Of a stretch of DNA of 64,000 bases, positions 50,632 to 60,430 are shown one piece after another; the stretch's first letter is position 1, and the number at the start of each line of letters is the position of its first letter. The stretch is taken from NCBI RefSeq assembly GCF_036846205.1, contig NZ_DAIUCK010000004.1, positions 1 to 64,000 of the forward strand, given 5' to 3'. A model generated the notes under the pieces. The model did no database searches and was not told the DNA's origin. It was given only the letters and a program-made list of their open reading frames with translations. A program made the position numbers and the translations under genes. This DNA comes from Rhabdothermincola sp036846205. GTDB lineage: Bacteria > Actinomycetota > Acidimicrobiia > Acidimicrobiales > Acidimicrobilacustridaceae.

Positions 50632-51360
50632 TCACGCGGTCTCCCAGATGAGCACTTCCGCGCCGTTCGGCCCTGCGGTGAAGGTGCGGGTCCCGGCTGC
50701 GGTGAGCCGGACGGCGTCACCCTGCGCCAGCGGTCCCGCGCCGTCGAGCTCACCACCCCCTACAGCCACGAAGACGTGCACATGCGGCGCGTCGGGGACG
50801 ACCACGGTGGTGCCGGCCGCCAACCGGCCGGCGAACAAGGTGGCGTCACGTTGGTTGATGGTCACCGCGCCCCGCCCCGGTCGACCCGACGCCACCGCCA
50901 CCAGCCCTCCCCGTTCCAGGTCGGCCTCGACATCGACCTGCTCGTAGGAGGGCTCCAGGCCCTCGGTGTCGGGCAGCACCCACATCTGCACGAAGTGCAC
51001 CGCCAGCGCCGCGCTGGGGTTCATCTCCGAGTGGCGGATGCCGGTGCCCGCGCTCATGCGCTGCGCGACTCCCGGGCGGATGACGCCGCGGTTCCCGAGC
51101 GTGTCGCCGTGCTCGAGCTCCCCGTCGAGCACCCAGGTGACGATCTCCATGTCCCGGTGGAAGTGCGGGGGGAACCCCGCCTCGGGGGCCACCACGTCGT
51201 CGTTGTGCACCAGCAGCAGCCCGTGGTGAGTGTTGGTCGGGTCGTAGTGCCCGCCGAAGCTGAAGCTGTGCCAGGAATCGAGCCAGCCCAGGTCGGTGTG
51301 GAATCGCTCCCCGGCTCGCCGCACGTCGATCGGTGTCGCGTCCCCGGCCATGGTGGTCAC
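50632..51360 (-). CDS. pirin-family bicupin protein
   Basis: 242-aa pirin-like protein with two cupin domains. Metal-ligand motifs PPHFHRDMEIVTWVLDGELE (with GFP before it) and GIRHSEMNPS are in the N-terminal cupin. Bacterial pirins such as YhhW act as quercetin dioxygenases or redox-linked regulators; the role here is unknown. GTG 51360 overlaps the YceI stop (GTGA); ATG 51351 is an alternative start. It precedes xdhC by 16 bp. Confidence 0.85.
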   Translation of the reverse strand: MTTMAGDATPIDVRRAGERFHTDLGWLDSWHSFSFGGHYDPTNTHHGLLLVHNDDVVAPEAGFPPHFHRDMEIVTWVLDGELEHGDTLGNRGVIRPGVAQRMSAGTGIRHSEMNPSAALAVHFVQMWVLPDTEGLEPSYEQVDVEADLERGGLVAVASGRPGRGAVTINQRDATLFAGRLAAGTTVVVPDAPHVHVFVAVGGGELDGAGPLAQGDAVRLTAAGTRTFTAGPNGAEVLIWETA

Positions 51361-52061
51361 GCTCGCTCGAACACCAGCTGCACCTCGAGCTCACCGACAT
51401 CGTCGGCGGTGACGATCGGCAGGCGGGGCGGGTCGATGCCGTAGTCGGCGAGGATCACCTGGGTACCGCCGGCCACGCTGATGGTGGAGCCGTTCCACGT
51501 GGCTCGCAGCGACAGCTCCACCTGCTTGGTCACCCCGTGGAGGGTGAGCTCGCCCACCGCCGTGACCTCGACGGACTGGCCGACCACGATCCCCGAGGGC
51601 AGCGCGATCGGCTCGGTGAGCCGGAAGGTGGCGGTCGGGAAGGAGTCGGTCTGCAGGGCGTTGCCGCGGATGAACGAGTCCCGGCGGCTCTGGTCGCTGG
51701 CCAGCTTCGTGAGGTCGACGTCGATGCTGGCCTCGGTCACCGATCCGCCGGTGATGGTCATCGTACCGGTGACCGCAGGAGTGCGTCCCACGGCGGTGTT
51801 CTTGATGGTCTCGCCGGCGAAGAGCTCCTGGATGCGATAGCCGGCGAACACGTCGTCGGCGGGGGCGATGCGCCACGTGCCGTCCGGCGACGGTGCACCG
51901 CCAGGGTCGGTCGGATCGGTCGGGACGGTCGACTCCGTGCGCACGGGCACACTCGCCCGCTCGGGGGCATCGGAGCGCAACACGAACCACCAGAAGGCGA
52001 AACCGCCGAGCAGCACCACGGCGACGCAGGCGATCAGGGCGTACTTGGCCGACTTCTGCAC
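51357..52061 (-). CDS. YceI-family protein with N-terminal membrane anchor
   Basis: 234-aa protein. An N-terminal helix (YALIACVAVVLLGGFAFWWF) is probably an uncleaved anchor. It is followed by a Pro/Thr linker and a YceI lipocalin-like domain (TWRIAPADDVFAGYRIQELF, LTLHGVTKQVELSLRA). YceI proteins bind isoprenoid-type lipids such as polyprenyl quinones. Extracytoplasmic. GTG 52061 start. Its stop overlaps the pirin start, and the second permease gene ends 71 bp upstream. Confidence 0.8.
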   Translation of the reverse strand: MQKSAKYALIACVAVVLLGGFAFWWFVLRSDAPERASVPVRTESTVPTDPTDPGGAPSPDGTWRIAPADDVFAGYRIQELFAGETIKNTAVGRTPAVTGTMTITGGSVTEASIDVDLTKLASDQSRRDSFIRGNALQTDSFPTATFRLTEPIALPSGIVVGQSVEVTAVGELTLHGVTKQVELSLRATWNGSTISVAGGTQVILADYGIDPPRLPIVTADDVGELEVQLVFERA

Positions 52062-52132
52062 GAGCTGCTACTCCCGGTGCTGGCGAGCGAACCGCACAGC
52101 CAATCTAGGCCCGATCCACCACACTCACCGGG

Positions 52133-52891
52133 TCAGGGGACGAGACGGCGGAACCCCCGCTGTGCGAACCAACCGAGGAGCACGGCGCTGGCGGCGAGCG
52201 CGATGAGGCCCGGCCACGTGTCGTGCCAGGTGACCTCGCCGAGGAAGCCCTGCCGGGCCATCGTGAGCACGTAGGTGAAGGGGTTCCGGGCCGCGACCCA
52301 GTGCAGCCAGCCGGTCATGACCTCCAAGGGCACCTGGCCGACCGAGAGGAACATCGCCACGAAGATCCCCGCCTGCACCAGCGCACCGGCTCGCTGCGAT
52401 CGAGCCCGGTACACCACGCCGAGCCCCCACAGCCCTGCCAGCACGGCCACCCCCAGCGTGGCCACCAGCAACATCACGAACCCCGCCGGCCCACCGTGGA
52501 TGCGAGCCCCACCCAGGTAGCCCACCGGCAGAACGATCGCCAGCGGGAGCAGCGAGCGCAGCATCGTGAACAGCAGGGGCCCGACGACCAGCGCGGGGCG
52601 AGCCACGGGGGCGGCGAGCAGGCGATCGAAGAAGCCGTTCTCGAGGTCTCGCCCGGCGCCGAACGCCGCGCCGAACCCCGCGAACGCGGCACCCTGCAGC
52701 ACGGCGAAGGGCACCATCCAGTCGAGGATGTTGCCGGTCGGGAAACCGGGGATGTTGGTGATGGCGCTGAACGCACCGCTGAACGCGATGGTGAAGAACA
52801 CGGGCATGACCACCACCGGGATCACGGTGACCGGCACCCGCACCAGCCCGATCACCCCCCGCCACGCGAGCTGGCGCACCACCGCCACCAT
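52133..52891 (-). CDS. ABC-2 type exporter permease (second)
   Basis: 252-aa membrane permease with six hydrophobic segments; DLENGFFDRLLAAPVARPAL is the conserved cytoplasmic motif of DrrB/NodJ-type permeases. ATG 52891 overlaps the stop of the first permease (TGATG); GTG 52894 is an alternative. With its paralogue and the ATPase it forms a complete exporter of drugs, lipids or polysaccharide intermediates. Confidence 0.82.
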   Translation of the reverse strand: MVAVVRQLAWRGVIGLVRVPVTVIPVVVMPVFFTIAFSGAFSAITNIPGFPTGNILDWMVPFAVLQGAAFAGFGAAFGAGRDLENGFFDRLLAAPVARPALVVGPLLFTMLRSLLPLAIVLPVGYLGGARIHGGPAGFVMLLVATLGVAVLAGLWGLGVVYRARSQRAGALVQAGIFVAMFLSVGQVPLEVMTGWLHWVAARNPFTYVLTMARQGFLGEVTWHDTWPGLIALAASAVLLGWFAQRGFRRLVP

Positions 52892-53715
52892 CACGCCGAC
52901 CTCAGCCGGCGGCGGAACTGCCGGGTGGCCATCACCGCCGCCACCGCCGCGAGCCCGGCCGCGACAGCCACCGCGGTGAGCGCGTCGGTCCAGTCGAAGC
53001 CGTACACCACCAGCGACCGCAAGGCGTCGATCATCCACGTGATCGGGTTGCGCTCCGCGACCGACTGGTACCAGCCCTTCATGAGCGCGGTGGGGAAGAA
53101 CGCCGAGCTGACGAACACCAGCACGAACAGCAACGGGAACGCGTTCTGCACCGCCTCCTGGGAACCGGAACGCAACCCGATCGCCGCCGCGAACCCACCC
53201 ACCGCCAGGGCGAGCAGCATGGCGGTCACCACCAGCACGACCACGGCCGCCAACCCGCCCTCGATGGGTGCGCCGAAGGCCACGAACACGCCCACGAAGA
53301 TCAGCGCCTGGCACGCACCCAGCACTGCCGAGCCGGCGAGACGCCCCACGAGGATCGACGTGCGGGCCACGGGCGAGGCGAGCAGGCGCTCGAAGAAGCC
53401 GTTCTCGATGTCGAGGGCCACGTCGGACCCCCCGATGATGCCGCCGAACATCACCCCCTGGGTGAGGGTGCCGGGCAGGAGGAACTGCAGGAAGGACACC
53501 ACCGGCGGGAAGCCCAGCGACGCCAGCGCCTGCGGCGCCCGGTTGAACGCCGCGGCGTTCACCGCGGCGATGAGCAGGGGGAAGATGATCGCCGGGAACC
53601 ACATGGTGGGCTGGCGGGCCGTGCCGACGATCGACCGGCGGGCCAGCTCCGCCGTCTGGGCAGCAGCGACCGGTATCGGAAGCCGCGCCCCCGGGGAGAT
53701 GGTCGCGGCGGTCAC
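52891..53715 (-). CDS. ABC-2 type exporter permease (first)
   Basis: 274-aa permease with six hydrophobic segments and the motif DIENGFFERLLASPVARTSI, closely matching that of the next gene. The two permeases are therefore paralogues that probably form a heterodimer. GTG 53715 overlaps the ATPase stop (GTGA). It is part of a four-gene chain beginning with the molybdenum hydroxylase large subunit. Confidence 0.82.
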   Translation of the reverse strand: MTAATISPGARLPIPVAAAQTAELARRSIVGTARQPTMWFPAIIFPLLIAAVNAAAFNRAPQALASLGFPPVVSFLQFLLPGTLTQGVMFGGIIGGSDVALDIENGFFERLLASPVARTSILVGRLAGSAVLGACQALIFVGVFVAFGAPIEGGLAAVVVLVVTAMLLALAVGGFAAAIGLRSGSQEAVQNAFPLLFVLVFVSSAFFPTALMKGWYQSVAERNPITWMIDALRSLVVYGFDWTDALTAVAVAAGLAAVAAVMATRQFRRRLRSA

Positions 53716-54683
53716 GACGGCGCCACCGCCTCCTCGGGCTCCGCGCCCTCCAGGCGCCGCCCCGTGGCATCGGCGAACACGTCGTCGAGGCTCGGCTGCA
53801 AGAGCTCCATGTGCTCGACCGAGGCCCCGATCTCGTCCAGGAGGCGCACCACCTCGGTCATCTGCTGGGCTCCGCCGACCAGACCGATGGCCAGCTCACC
53901 GGCTCGCAGAGCGGGGCGCTCGGCGCCGAAGCGGGCACAGAGCTGCTGGCGGGCGATCTCGTGGTGCGTGGGGTCGATCTTGAGGGTCAGCGTCGGCGCG
54001 CCCACGGCTTCCTTGAGCTTGGCGGGCTCGCCTTCACGCACGATCCGACCTCGGTCGATGATGGCGATCCGGTCCGCGAGCTGGTCGGCTTCCTCGAGGT
54101 ACTGGGTGGTGAGGAACACGGTGGTGCCCTGGTCGCGGTTGAGCTTGCGCACCTCGTCCCACAGGCTGATGCGGCTCATCGGGTCGAGGCCGGTGGTCGG
54201 CTCGTCGAGGAAGAGCACCGCCGGTTCGTGGATCAGCGACAGCGCGAGGTCGAGGCGCCGGCGCATGCCCCCGGAATAGGTGCCGACCCGCCGGTCGGCG
54301 GCAGCAGCGAGCCCCACCCGCTCGAGCAGCTCGGCGCCGCGGGCCTTTGCCTCACCCCGGCTGAGACCATGCAAGGTCGCCTGCAGGCGTAGCAACTCGT
54401 TGCCGGTCATCAGCGGGTCGATGGCCGCGTCCTGGAGGGCGACGCCGATCGAACGACGTACCGCGGGCGCTTGGGCCACGACATCGAAGCCCGCCACCCG
54501 GGCGGTCCCGCTCGTGGGGGTCAGCAGCGTGGTGAGCATGCGCACGCAGGTCGACTTGCCGGCCCCGTTCGGGCCGAGGAACCCGAAGATCTCGCCCTGC
54601 TCGACGGTGAGGTCCACCCCGTCGACCGCGACGAGGTTGCCGAAGCGGCGCACCAGCCGCTCCGCTTCGACCACTGGGGACAT
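53712..54683 (-). CDS. ABC exporter ATPase, DrrA type
   Basis: 323-aa ATP-binding subunit. Walker A GPNGAGKST, the Q-loop ALQDAAIDPLMTG, signature YSGGMRRRLDLA, Walker B LFLDEPTTGLDP and the switch His region TTQYLEEADQLADRI are all intact. A C-terminal extension (about 230-323, KIDPTHHEIARQQL onward) is typical of the DrrA subgroup of daunorubicin-resistance-like exporters. ATG 54683 overlaps the stop of the hydroxylase large subunit (TGATG). Confidence 0.88.
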   Translation of the reverse strand: MSPVVEAERLVRRFGNLVAVDGVDLTVEQGEIFGFLGPNGAGKSTCVRMLTTLLTPTSGTARVAGFDVVAQAPAVRRSIGVALQDAAIDPLMTGNELLRLQATLHGLSRGEAKARGAELLERVGLAAAADRRVGTYSGGMRRRLDLALSLIHEPAVLFLDEPTTGLDPMSRISLWDEVRKLNRDQGTTVFLTTQYLEEADQLADRIAIIDRGRIVREGEPAKLKEAVGAPTLTLKIDPTHHEIARQQLCARFGAERPALRAGELAIGLVGGAQQMTEVVRLLDEIGASVEHMELLQPSLDDVFADATGRRLEGAEPEEAVAPS

Positions 54684-57013
54684 CAACGCACCTCCATCGG
54701 TTGGGTCGCTCGGGTCGCCTCCTCGACCGCCCGCCAGACCCGCTCGGCGGTGAGGGGCATGTCGATGTGCCGCACCCCGAGGTGCGCCAGCGCGTCGATG
54801 ACCGCGCTCTGCACGGCCGGGGTGGCGCCGATCGTTCCTGACTCGCCGATGCCCTTGGCCCCGAGGGCGTTGACCGGGGTAGGGGTCTCGAGGGTGACCA
54901 GCTCGAACGAGGGAAGCTCGGCGGACGAGATCATCCCGTAGTCGGCCAGGTTCGAGGTGGTGGGGTTGCCGTCGGGGTCGTAGCGGACCTCTTCCAGCAG
55001 CGCCTGGGCGACGCCCTGGGCAATGCCGCCGTGGCGCTGGCCCTCGACGATCAGCGGGTTCACGATGCGCCCGGCGTCGTCGCAGGTGACCATGCGCACC
55101 AGCTCCACCCGCCCGGTCTCGACGTCGACCTCCACCACCGCGAGATGGGCGCCGAAGGGGAAGGTGGGGCTGGTGGTCGAGTACATCACGATCTCGGCCA
55201 GCCCGGCACCGGTCACGGGGCCGGCGGCAGCGGCAGCGTCGAGCCCGGCGGCGGCAGCCACGTCCGCCCAGCTGCAGTCCACCTCGGGAAGGCCGCCGAC
55301 GTGGAACCGCCCGGTGCGGGTGTCGAGCGAGATGTCGGCGGCGGGGGCGCCGAGCAGGCCGCCGGCCACCTGCCGGGCCCGATCGATGAGCCGGGCCGTC
55401 GCCTCGTGCACCGCCGAGCCACCGACCTGCAGCGAGCGCGACCCGAAGGTGCCGCTCCCCTCGGCCACCCGGTCGGTGTCGCCGTGGACCACCTCGATGC
55501 GCTCCAGCGGGATGCCGGTGAGGTGGCTCACGATCATCGAGAACGACGTGGCGTGGCCCTGCCCGTGCGCCGAGGACCCGGTGAACACCGTCACCCGGCC
55601 GTCCGGGTGGACCTCGACCTTGGCATATTCCTCCTGGCCCGCCCCCGGGCCGGCGGTGATCTCCACGTAGACACTCACCCCGATGCCGAGCAGGCGGGTG
55701 TCGTCACGGCCGCGGCGAGCCGCCTGCTCGGCCCGGAGCTGATCGATGCCGGCCGCGTCGAGGACCAGGTCGAGGGCCCGCTCGTAGTCGCCGGTGTCGT
55801 AGACGGTGCCCACCGCCGTCGTGTACGGGAACTTCTCCGCCGGCACCAGGTTGCGTCGCCGCACCTCGATCGGGTCGAGGCCGATCTCGGCGGCGAAGAG
55901 GTCGACGGCCCGCTCGATCGCCGCGGTGGCCTCCGGACGCCCCGCCCCCCGGTAGGCCTCGGTCGGAGTGGTGTTGGTGACCACGGAACGGGCCTCGAAC
56001 TGCGCGGCGGGGATGTCGTAGACGCCGGTGGTCATGGTGCGGGTCATGAAGGTGAGCACCGAGCCCATGCTGGGGTAGGCGCCGCAGTCCTGCACCACCG
56101 ACAGCCGGTAGGCCTCGATGGTGCCGTCACGCCGGCCTCCGATGGTGATCTCCTGCACCTGGGCCCGGCCGTGCGGCATCCCCACCATGCTCTCGGAGCG
56201 GGTCTCGGTCCACCGCAACGGCCGCCCGAGGCGGCGGGCCAGGCTGGGCAGAACGAGCTCTTCGGGGGTGGGACTGATCTTCGCGCCGAAGCCGCCGCCC
56301 ACGTCGGGGGCGATGACGTGCACGTCGGCTTCGTCGAAGCCGTACAGCTCGGCCAGCTTGGTCTTGACCGAATGCGCGGCCTGGGTGCTGATCCACATGA
56401 CCAGCCGGCCACCACTCCAGGCCACCGCGGCCGAGCGCACCTCGAGCGGGCAGGCGGCGAGGCGCTGGTTCACGAGCCGTTGGCGGACCACCACCTCGCA
56501 ACCCTCGAAGAGGTCCGGACCAGGTGGTGGCGGGGCGATGGCGGTGTTGGTGCCCGCCTCCGGGAACAGCAGCACCTCGTCGCGCAGCGCCTGCTCGACG
56601 TCGACCACCGCGGGAAGCGGCTCGTAGTCGACGATCACCAGCTCGGCCGCGTCCTCCCCCTGCAGCGGGGACTCGGTGACCACGGCCACGATGGGCTCGC
56701 CGACGAAGCGCACGGTGCCGGTGGCCAGCCAGGGTCGAGCCATGGGGTCGGGGATCATGCCGGGGATGTAGGAGCGAGGCGGGGGGAGATCGTCGAGGTC
56801 GTCCGCGGTGAACACCCCGAGCACCCCGTCAGCCCCGCGGGCGTCATCGACGTCGACGCCGGCGAGGCGGGCGTGGGCCATCGTCGAACGAACGAAGGTC
56901 ACGTACGCGGCGCCGTCGAGGCGCTCGTCGCGCACGTCCGCACAGTAGGTGCCACCCACGGTCAGGAACGTCCGATCCTCGACCCGAGCGACCCGCTCCC
57001 CCAGTTCGGTCAC
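54683..57013 (-). CDS. molybdenum hydroxylase large subunit, form II (AYRGAGR)
   Basis: 776-aa molybdopterin-binding subunit of the xanthine oxidase/CO dehydrogenase family. PDVGGGFGAK (237-246), the active-site loop AYRGAGR (353-359) and the catalytic Glu in KGIGESG (E724) are present. Authentic (form I) CO dehydrogenases have AYRCSFR with the Cu-binding Cys; this loop lacks it, so CO is probably not the substrate. An aldehyde or N-heterocycle is more likely. It is separated from the small and medium subunits by about 5.4 kb and lies on the opposite strand. Its stop overlaps the ABC ATPase start. Confidence 0.88.
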   Translation of the reverse strand: MTELGERVARVEDRTFLTVGGTYCADVRDERLDGAAYVTFVRSTMAHARLAGVDVDDARGADGVLGVFTADDLDDLPPPRSYIPGMIPDPMARPWLATGTVRFVGEPIVAVVTESPLQGEDAAELVIVDYEPLPAVVDVEQALRDEVLLFPEAGTNTAIAPPPPGPDLFEGCEVVVRQRLVNQRLAACPLEVRSAAVAWSGGRLVMWISTQAAHSVKTKLAELYGFDEADVHVIAPDVGGGFGAKISPTPEELVLPSLARRLGRPLRWTETRSESMVGMPHGRAQVQEITIGGRRDGTIEAYRLSVVQDCGAYPSMGSVLTFMTRTMTTGVYDIPAAQFEARSVVTNTTPTEAYRGAGRPEATAAIERAVDLFAAEIGLDPIEVRRRNLVPAEKFPYTTAVGTVYDTGDYERALDLVLDAAGIDQLRAEQAARRGRDDTRLLGIGVSVYVEITAGPGAGQEEYAKVEVHPDGRVTVFTGSSAHGQGHATSFSMIVSHLTGIPLERIEVVHGDTDRVAEGSGTFGSRSLQVGGSAVHEATARLIDRARQVAGGLLGAPAADISLDTRTGRFHVGGLPEVDCSWADVAAAAGLDAAAAAGPVTGAGLAEIVMYSTTSPTFPFGAHLAVVEVDVETGRVELVRMVTCDDAGRIVNPLIVEGQRHGGIAQGVAQALLEEVRYDPDGNPTTSNLADYGMISSAELPSFELVTLETPTPVNALGAKGIGESGTIGATPAVQSAVIDALAHLGVRHIDMPLTAERVWRAVEEATRATQPMEVR

Positions 57014-57022
57014 CGGGGCAGG

Positions 57023-58585
57023 CTACCGCCGTCGACGGCGATGCTTGCGCTCGTACATCACTCCATCGGCGCGGCGGAGCAGGTCGGTCGGGGTGTCACC
57101 CGGCCGGGCGCGGGCCACACCGACACTCGCGCCCGGGATCCAGGACCCCCCGTCCCAGGTCACCGGGACATCGAGGACCGACTCGAGACGCCCGACGATC
57201 TCCTCGTCCCGGACGTCATGGACATCTCGGAGCATCACGACCAACTCGTCACCCCCGTGACGACCCACCGCATCACCGGGCCGCACCGAGTGAACCAGCC
57301 GCTCACTCACCGCACGCAAAACCAGGTCGCCGACCTCGTGGCCGAATCGATCGTTGCAATCCTTGAAGCCGTCGAGATCGATGAACGCGACGACCACCGA
57401 GGGCGCTTCGGCCAGGGCTTCCTGCAAGACCTGTTCGAACGCTCCACGGTTCAGCAGGCCGGTCAAGGGATCCCGTTCGGCCCGGTACCGCAGCTCCGCG
57501 GTGTCGGTGACGTCGGTGAGCAGACCGATCACGCTGGGTTCGTACCCCGAGGTGTCGACCCGACGGCAATGAAGCGAGAAGACCCGCTCACCATCGCCGG
57601 CGCGGATCTCGATGGTGTCGGTGTCGCCTGCCGCACCGCCGACGAGACGAGCCCACCGCCCGTCGAAGCGCTCGCGCTCGTCCGAGTGCACGAGGTCGCG
57701 CACCCCCTCGACCGGCCCGCACGCCGCCACGAGCGCGAGCCAACGGCTGTTGCCGAACGTGATCCTCCCGCGCTGATCCGCCCGGAAGACCGCCACCGGT
57801 ATCTCCTCGGCGAGCGAGCGGAACTCTTCCCGGCTCGCGCGCAACGCACCCTCCCCCGAGAGCGGATCGGAGATCTCCACCGACGACACGGTGACCACCC
57901 CGGTCTCGTGCAACCGGTTGGTGAGCGTCGACTCGATCCAGCTCGCGCTGCCGTCGGGCTTGAGGACCCGCAGGCGCACCACCCCCGTGGCGAGCGGGAC
58001 GGACAGCACGTCCACCCACAAGCGGGTGACCGTGTCGTGGTCATCAGGGTGGATCACCTGCATCACCGGGACGCCCTTCAACTCCTCGGGTGCCCGCCCG
58101 AAGACCCGATCGGCCGCGCCCTGCATCCGGACGATGACCGCCATCGGGTCGAGCTCGTGGTACACCCAGGTCGGCACCCGGTAGCTGGCTGAGACCAGAT
58201 CCGCCTCCTCGACCCGGACCGGCTCACCGAGGGCCCAGCCGAGCAGCGTGGCCCGCACCTGCGGCTGGTGGAGCAGGCTCAGGATCCGCAGCTCCAGCTC
58301 ACACCAGCCATCGCCGGCCCGAAGCCGCACGTGGAACCGGCGGAGCTCGCCGGGGTGGCCGACCGCCTCCCACCAACCCTTGACCACCCGGGCCCGATCC
58401 TCCGGGTGCACCGTGCTGAGCTGCTCGATCCAGCGTTGCCGGCCGGCAAGGGCCTGGCAGGCGAGCGGCTCCGGTAGCGGCACCGGCTCCGTCGACTGGT
58501 CGTGCGCGATGACCGCGTCACAGCCTGCGAAGGCGTCGAGCAGCTCCTCGTCGGTCCAGGTGGCTGGGATCACCGCCTCTCCCAT
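57023..58585 (-). CDS. PAS-GGDEF diguanylate cyclase-like protein (GGDEL)
   Basis: 520-aa soluble signalling protein. Two or three PAS-like domains (residues about 40-120, 130-240 and 255-360) precede a GGDEF domain (RDPLTGLLNRGAFEQVL, then FIDLDGFKDCNDRFGH). The active-site loop reads GRHGGDELVVML, so the final Phe is Leu; the GGDE residues that bind metal and GTP are kept, so activity is possible. No EAL domain. The start is ATG 58585 with GGGAGG only 2-3 nt upstream. It ends 9 bp before the hydroxylase large subunit gene. Confidence 0.8.
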   Translation of the reverse strand: MGEAVIPATWTDEELLDAFAGCDAVIAHDQSTEPVPLPEPLACQALAGRQRWIEQLSTVHPEDRARVVKGWWEAVGHPGELRRFHVRLRAGDGWCELELRILSLLHQPQVRATLLGWALGEPVRVEEADLVSASYRVPTWVYHELDPMAVIVRMQGAADRVFGRAPEELKGVPVMQVIHPDDHDTVTRLWVDVLSVPLATGVVRLRVLKPDGSASWIESTLTNRLHETGVVTVSSVEISDPLSGEGALRASREEFRSLAEEIPVAVFRADQRGRITFGNSRWLALVAACGPVEGVRDLVHSDERERFDGRWARLVGGAAGDTDTIEIRAGDGERVFSLHCRRVDTSGYEPSVIGLLTDVTDTAELRYRAERDPLTGLLNRGAFEQVLQEALAEAPSVVVAFIDLDGFKDCNDRFGHEVGDLVLRAVSERLVHSVRPGDAVGRHGGDELVVMLRDVHDVRDEEIVGRLESVLDVPVTWDGGSWIPGASVGVARARPGDTPTDLLRRADGVMYERKHRRRRR

Positions 58586-58701
58586 GACCTCCCATCGGCA
58601 GATGCCCGGCTCCAGTTGACGCCCCCCGACCGCCAGCGGCCCGCCTGAGGGCACCCACCCCGGAGTGCATGACGTCCAGAAGCAACGACCGGAAGGCGCG
58701 C

Positions 58702-59039
58702 CTACGGCTCCACGCGCTGGCGGAGCCGGTTGAAGGGCCACACGTCGGGCACCTCCACCGGGTCCTCGGGCGGCGGGAGCACCTGGTAGACCTCCTCACC
58801 CGGTCTCGCCAGCCCGAACTGCTCTCGTGCCAGGCGCTCGACCTCCGCGTCGGTACCCAGCAGATCAACCTGGTGCTGCAGCTCGGCGTTGCGCGCCGTG
58901 AGCTCGTCGAGCTGCTCCTCCGCAGCGGCGATCGCCGCCCGCTGGCTCAGGTAGGTGCGCGTCGGGAACACCCCGAGAAACAGCACCCCGCAGGTCACCA
59001 CCGCGATCAGCAGCGGCCAGGCCAGCCGACGAAGGAGCC

Positions 59040-59043
<4 letters not shown>
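58702..59043 (-). CDS. DivIC/FtsB-like septum formation initiator
   Basis: 113-aa bitopic cell-division protein. One N-terminal membrane helix (PLLIAVVTCGVLFLGVF) is followed by a coiled coil (RAAIAAAEEQLDELTARNAE, then LQHQVDLLG) and the conserved VERLAREQFGLARPGEEVY. It would sit in the divisome with FtsQ and FtsL homologues. GTG 59043 overlaps the eno stop (GTGA), as in the eno-Rv1024 arrangement of mycobacteria. Confidence 0.85.
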
Positions 59044-60329
<1,286 letters not shown>

Positions 60330-60430
60330 TGCTGTTGCTCCTGTGACGTGTGTGCGAATAGTGGCACGTGTTGCCTACGAGGTGGGGTATCCGGCCTGCA
60401 CACTCCCGACGACCTGCACGCCGAACCGCA

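Noticed and set aside
48010..57013. Annotation as aerobic carbon monoxide dehydrogenase
   Set aside because: The large subunit has AYRGAGR, not the AYRCSFR loop with the Cu-binding cysteine, and its genes are not in the usual operon order.
55031..58192. Another open frame of about 1050 codons on the + strand
   Set aside because: Antisense to the hydroxylase large subunit and the PAS-GGDEF gene, which have intact catalytic motifs; the translation has shadow composition.
45217..58701. Integrated prophage or transposon as the source of the 13.5 kb block
   Set aside because: No integrase, transposase, terminal repeats, tRNA target or phage structural genes are visible; all genes look metabolic or regulatory.
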